Assembly: GCA_963730225.1 (NCBI GenBank)
Contig: CAVSQX010000004.1
Span: 1,736,001-1,800,000 of the forward strand
Direction: 5' to 3'
DNA from: CAVSQX01 sp963730225
GTDB taxonomy: Bacteria > Planctomycetota > Phycisphaerae > Tepidisphaerales > Tepidisphaeraceae
Length of the DNA stretch: 64,000 nucleotides
Each line of letters begins with the position of its first letter. The first letter of the stretch is position 1. A program made the translations under genes and the position numbers. The notes beneath the pieces were generated by a model, which had not been told where the DNA came from, searched no databases, and was given only the letters and a program-made list of their open reading frames with translations. Shown in pieces: positions 63,862 through 64,000 of this stretch.

Positions 63862-64000
63862 GGCTCAACTTGCGCCGTCAAACTGGAACCCTTCCACAGA
63901 ATGCGCAATACAATCACACGCACTCGTGGCTCGTCCACATTATAATACACTCGAAAGTCGCCAACCCGAAGGCGAAACTCACTCCAGAAAGGCTGAACCA
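63858..64000 (-). CDS. RelE/ParE-type toxin, C-terminal part
   Basis: The gene runs off the right edge. The visible 46 codons read FRLRVGDFRVYYNVDEPRV and IVLRILWKGS, the C-terminal strands of the RelE/ParE fold with the usual Arg and Tyr, and end QVEP. The stop overlaps the ATG of the Phd/GIY-YIG gene, so toxin precedes antitoxin. Its target is unknown. Confidence 0.75.
   Translation of the reverse strand, partial: VQPFWSEFRLRVGDFRVYYNVDEPRVRVIVLRILWKGSSLTAQVEP

Noticed and set aside
1..64000. CRISPR arrays, tRNA or rRNA genes, transposases, phage genes
   Set aside because: No regular spaced repeats, cloverleaf, rRNA or recombinase/transposase signatures were found on either strand.

Overview
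The window reads as chromosomal DNA of a planctomycete, most likely class Phycisphaerae. The evidence is a large exported protein with an N-terminal LExRxLLSA-type planctomycete motif and a C-terminal dockerin-like pair, DUF1570 and MA-type exported metalloproteins, a stand-alone GlmU-like enzyme, a moderately high G+C content, and frequent GTG starts. The assignment to Phycisphaerae is inference; no rRNA or tRNA gene is present. Gene direction changes often, with short operons joined by ATGA or GTGA overlaps.

Layout. 0-10 kb: a partial gene, a sulfotransferase, an asymmetric two-subunit ABC exporter, and a reverse-strand run of TPR metalloprotease, MazG-like protein, lone nuoA and a TPR membrane protein. 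10-18 kb: class V aminotransferase, ribD, an exported protein, an Mla/MCE lipid-transport set (mlaE, mlaF, mlaD) interrupted by an antisense DUF1570 gene, and a panE-like reductase. 18-26 kb: a small exported protein, GlmU-like nucleotidyltransferase, zinc-ribbon membrane protein, RNase R, a PQQ-propeller lipoprotein and a Spy/deiodinase-like fusion. 26-30 kb: LacI regulator, lipase-like hydrolase, phoU and pstB. 30-47.5 kb: a carbohydrate region. Its reverse-strand operon has a surface propeller/dockerin protein, a GH2, a prolyl oligopeptidase and a GH95. Its forward-strand run has two GH105 enzymes, a large putative glycosidase and a SPINDLY-type GT41. The enzyme mix points to plant-type pectic or hemicellulosic side chains. 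47.5-53.7 kb: EAL phosphodiesterase, rsgA, infA, a membrane protein and an exported Lon-type protease domain. 53.7-64 kb: three toxin-antitoxin loci (BrnT-like, MazEF, RelE with a Phd-GIY-YIG fusion) set among alr, an FAD reductase, a SahR-like regulator with ahcY, YwaF-like, MFS and msrA genes.

Data quality matters here. At least eight genes (sulfotransferase, TPR membrane protein, ribD twice, panE, rnr, the large glycosidase, the GIY-YIG fusion, and probably rsgA) can be read in full only by assuming a one-base gain or loss, mostly inside short G/C runs. This looks more like uncorrected assembly error than mass gene decay, so these genes are annotated across both frames.

The observations most worth following are the RelE / Phd-GIY-YIG arrangement at the right edge, the palindrome overlapping the predicted start site of the SahR-like gene, the secreted Lon catalytic domain, the tandemly duplicated EAL motif, and the deiodinase-like domain with Ser at the catalytic position.
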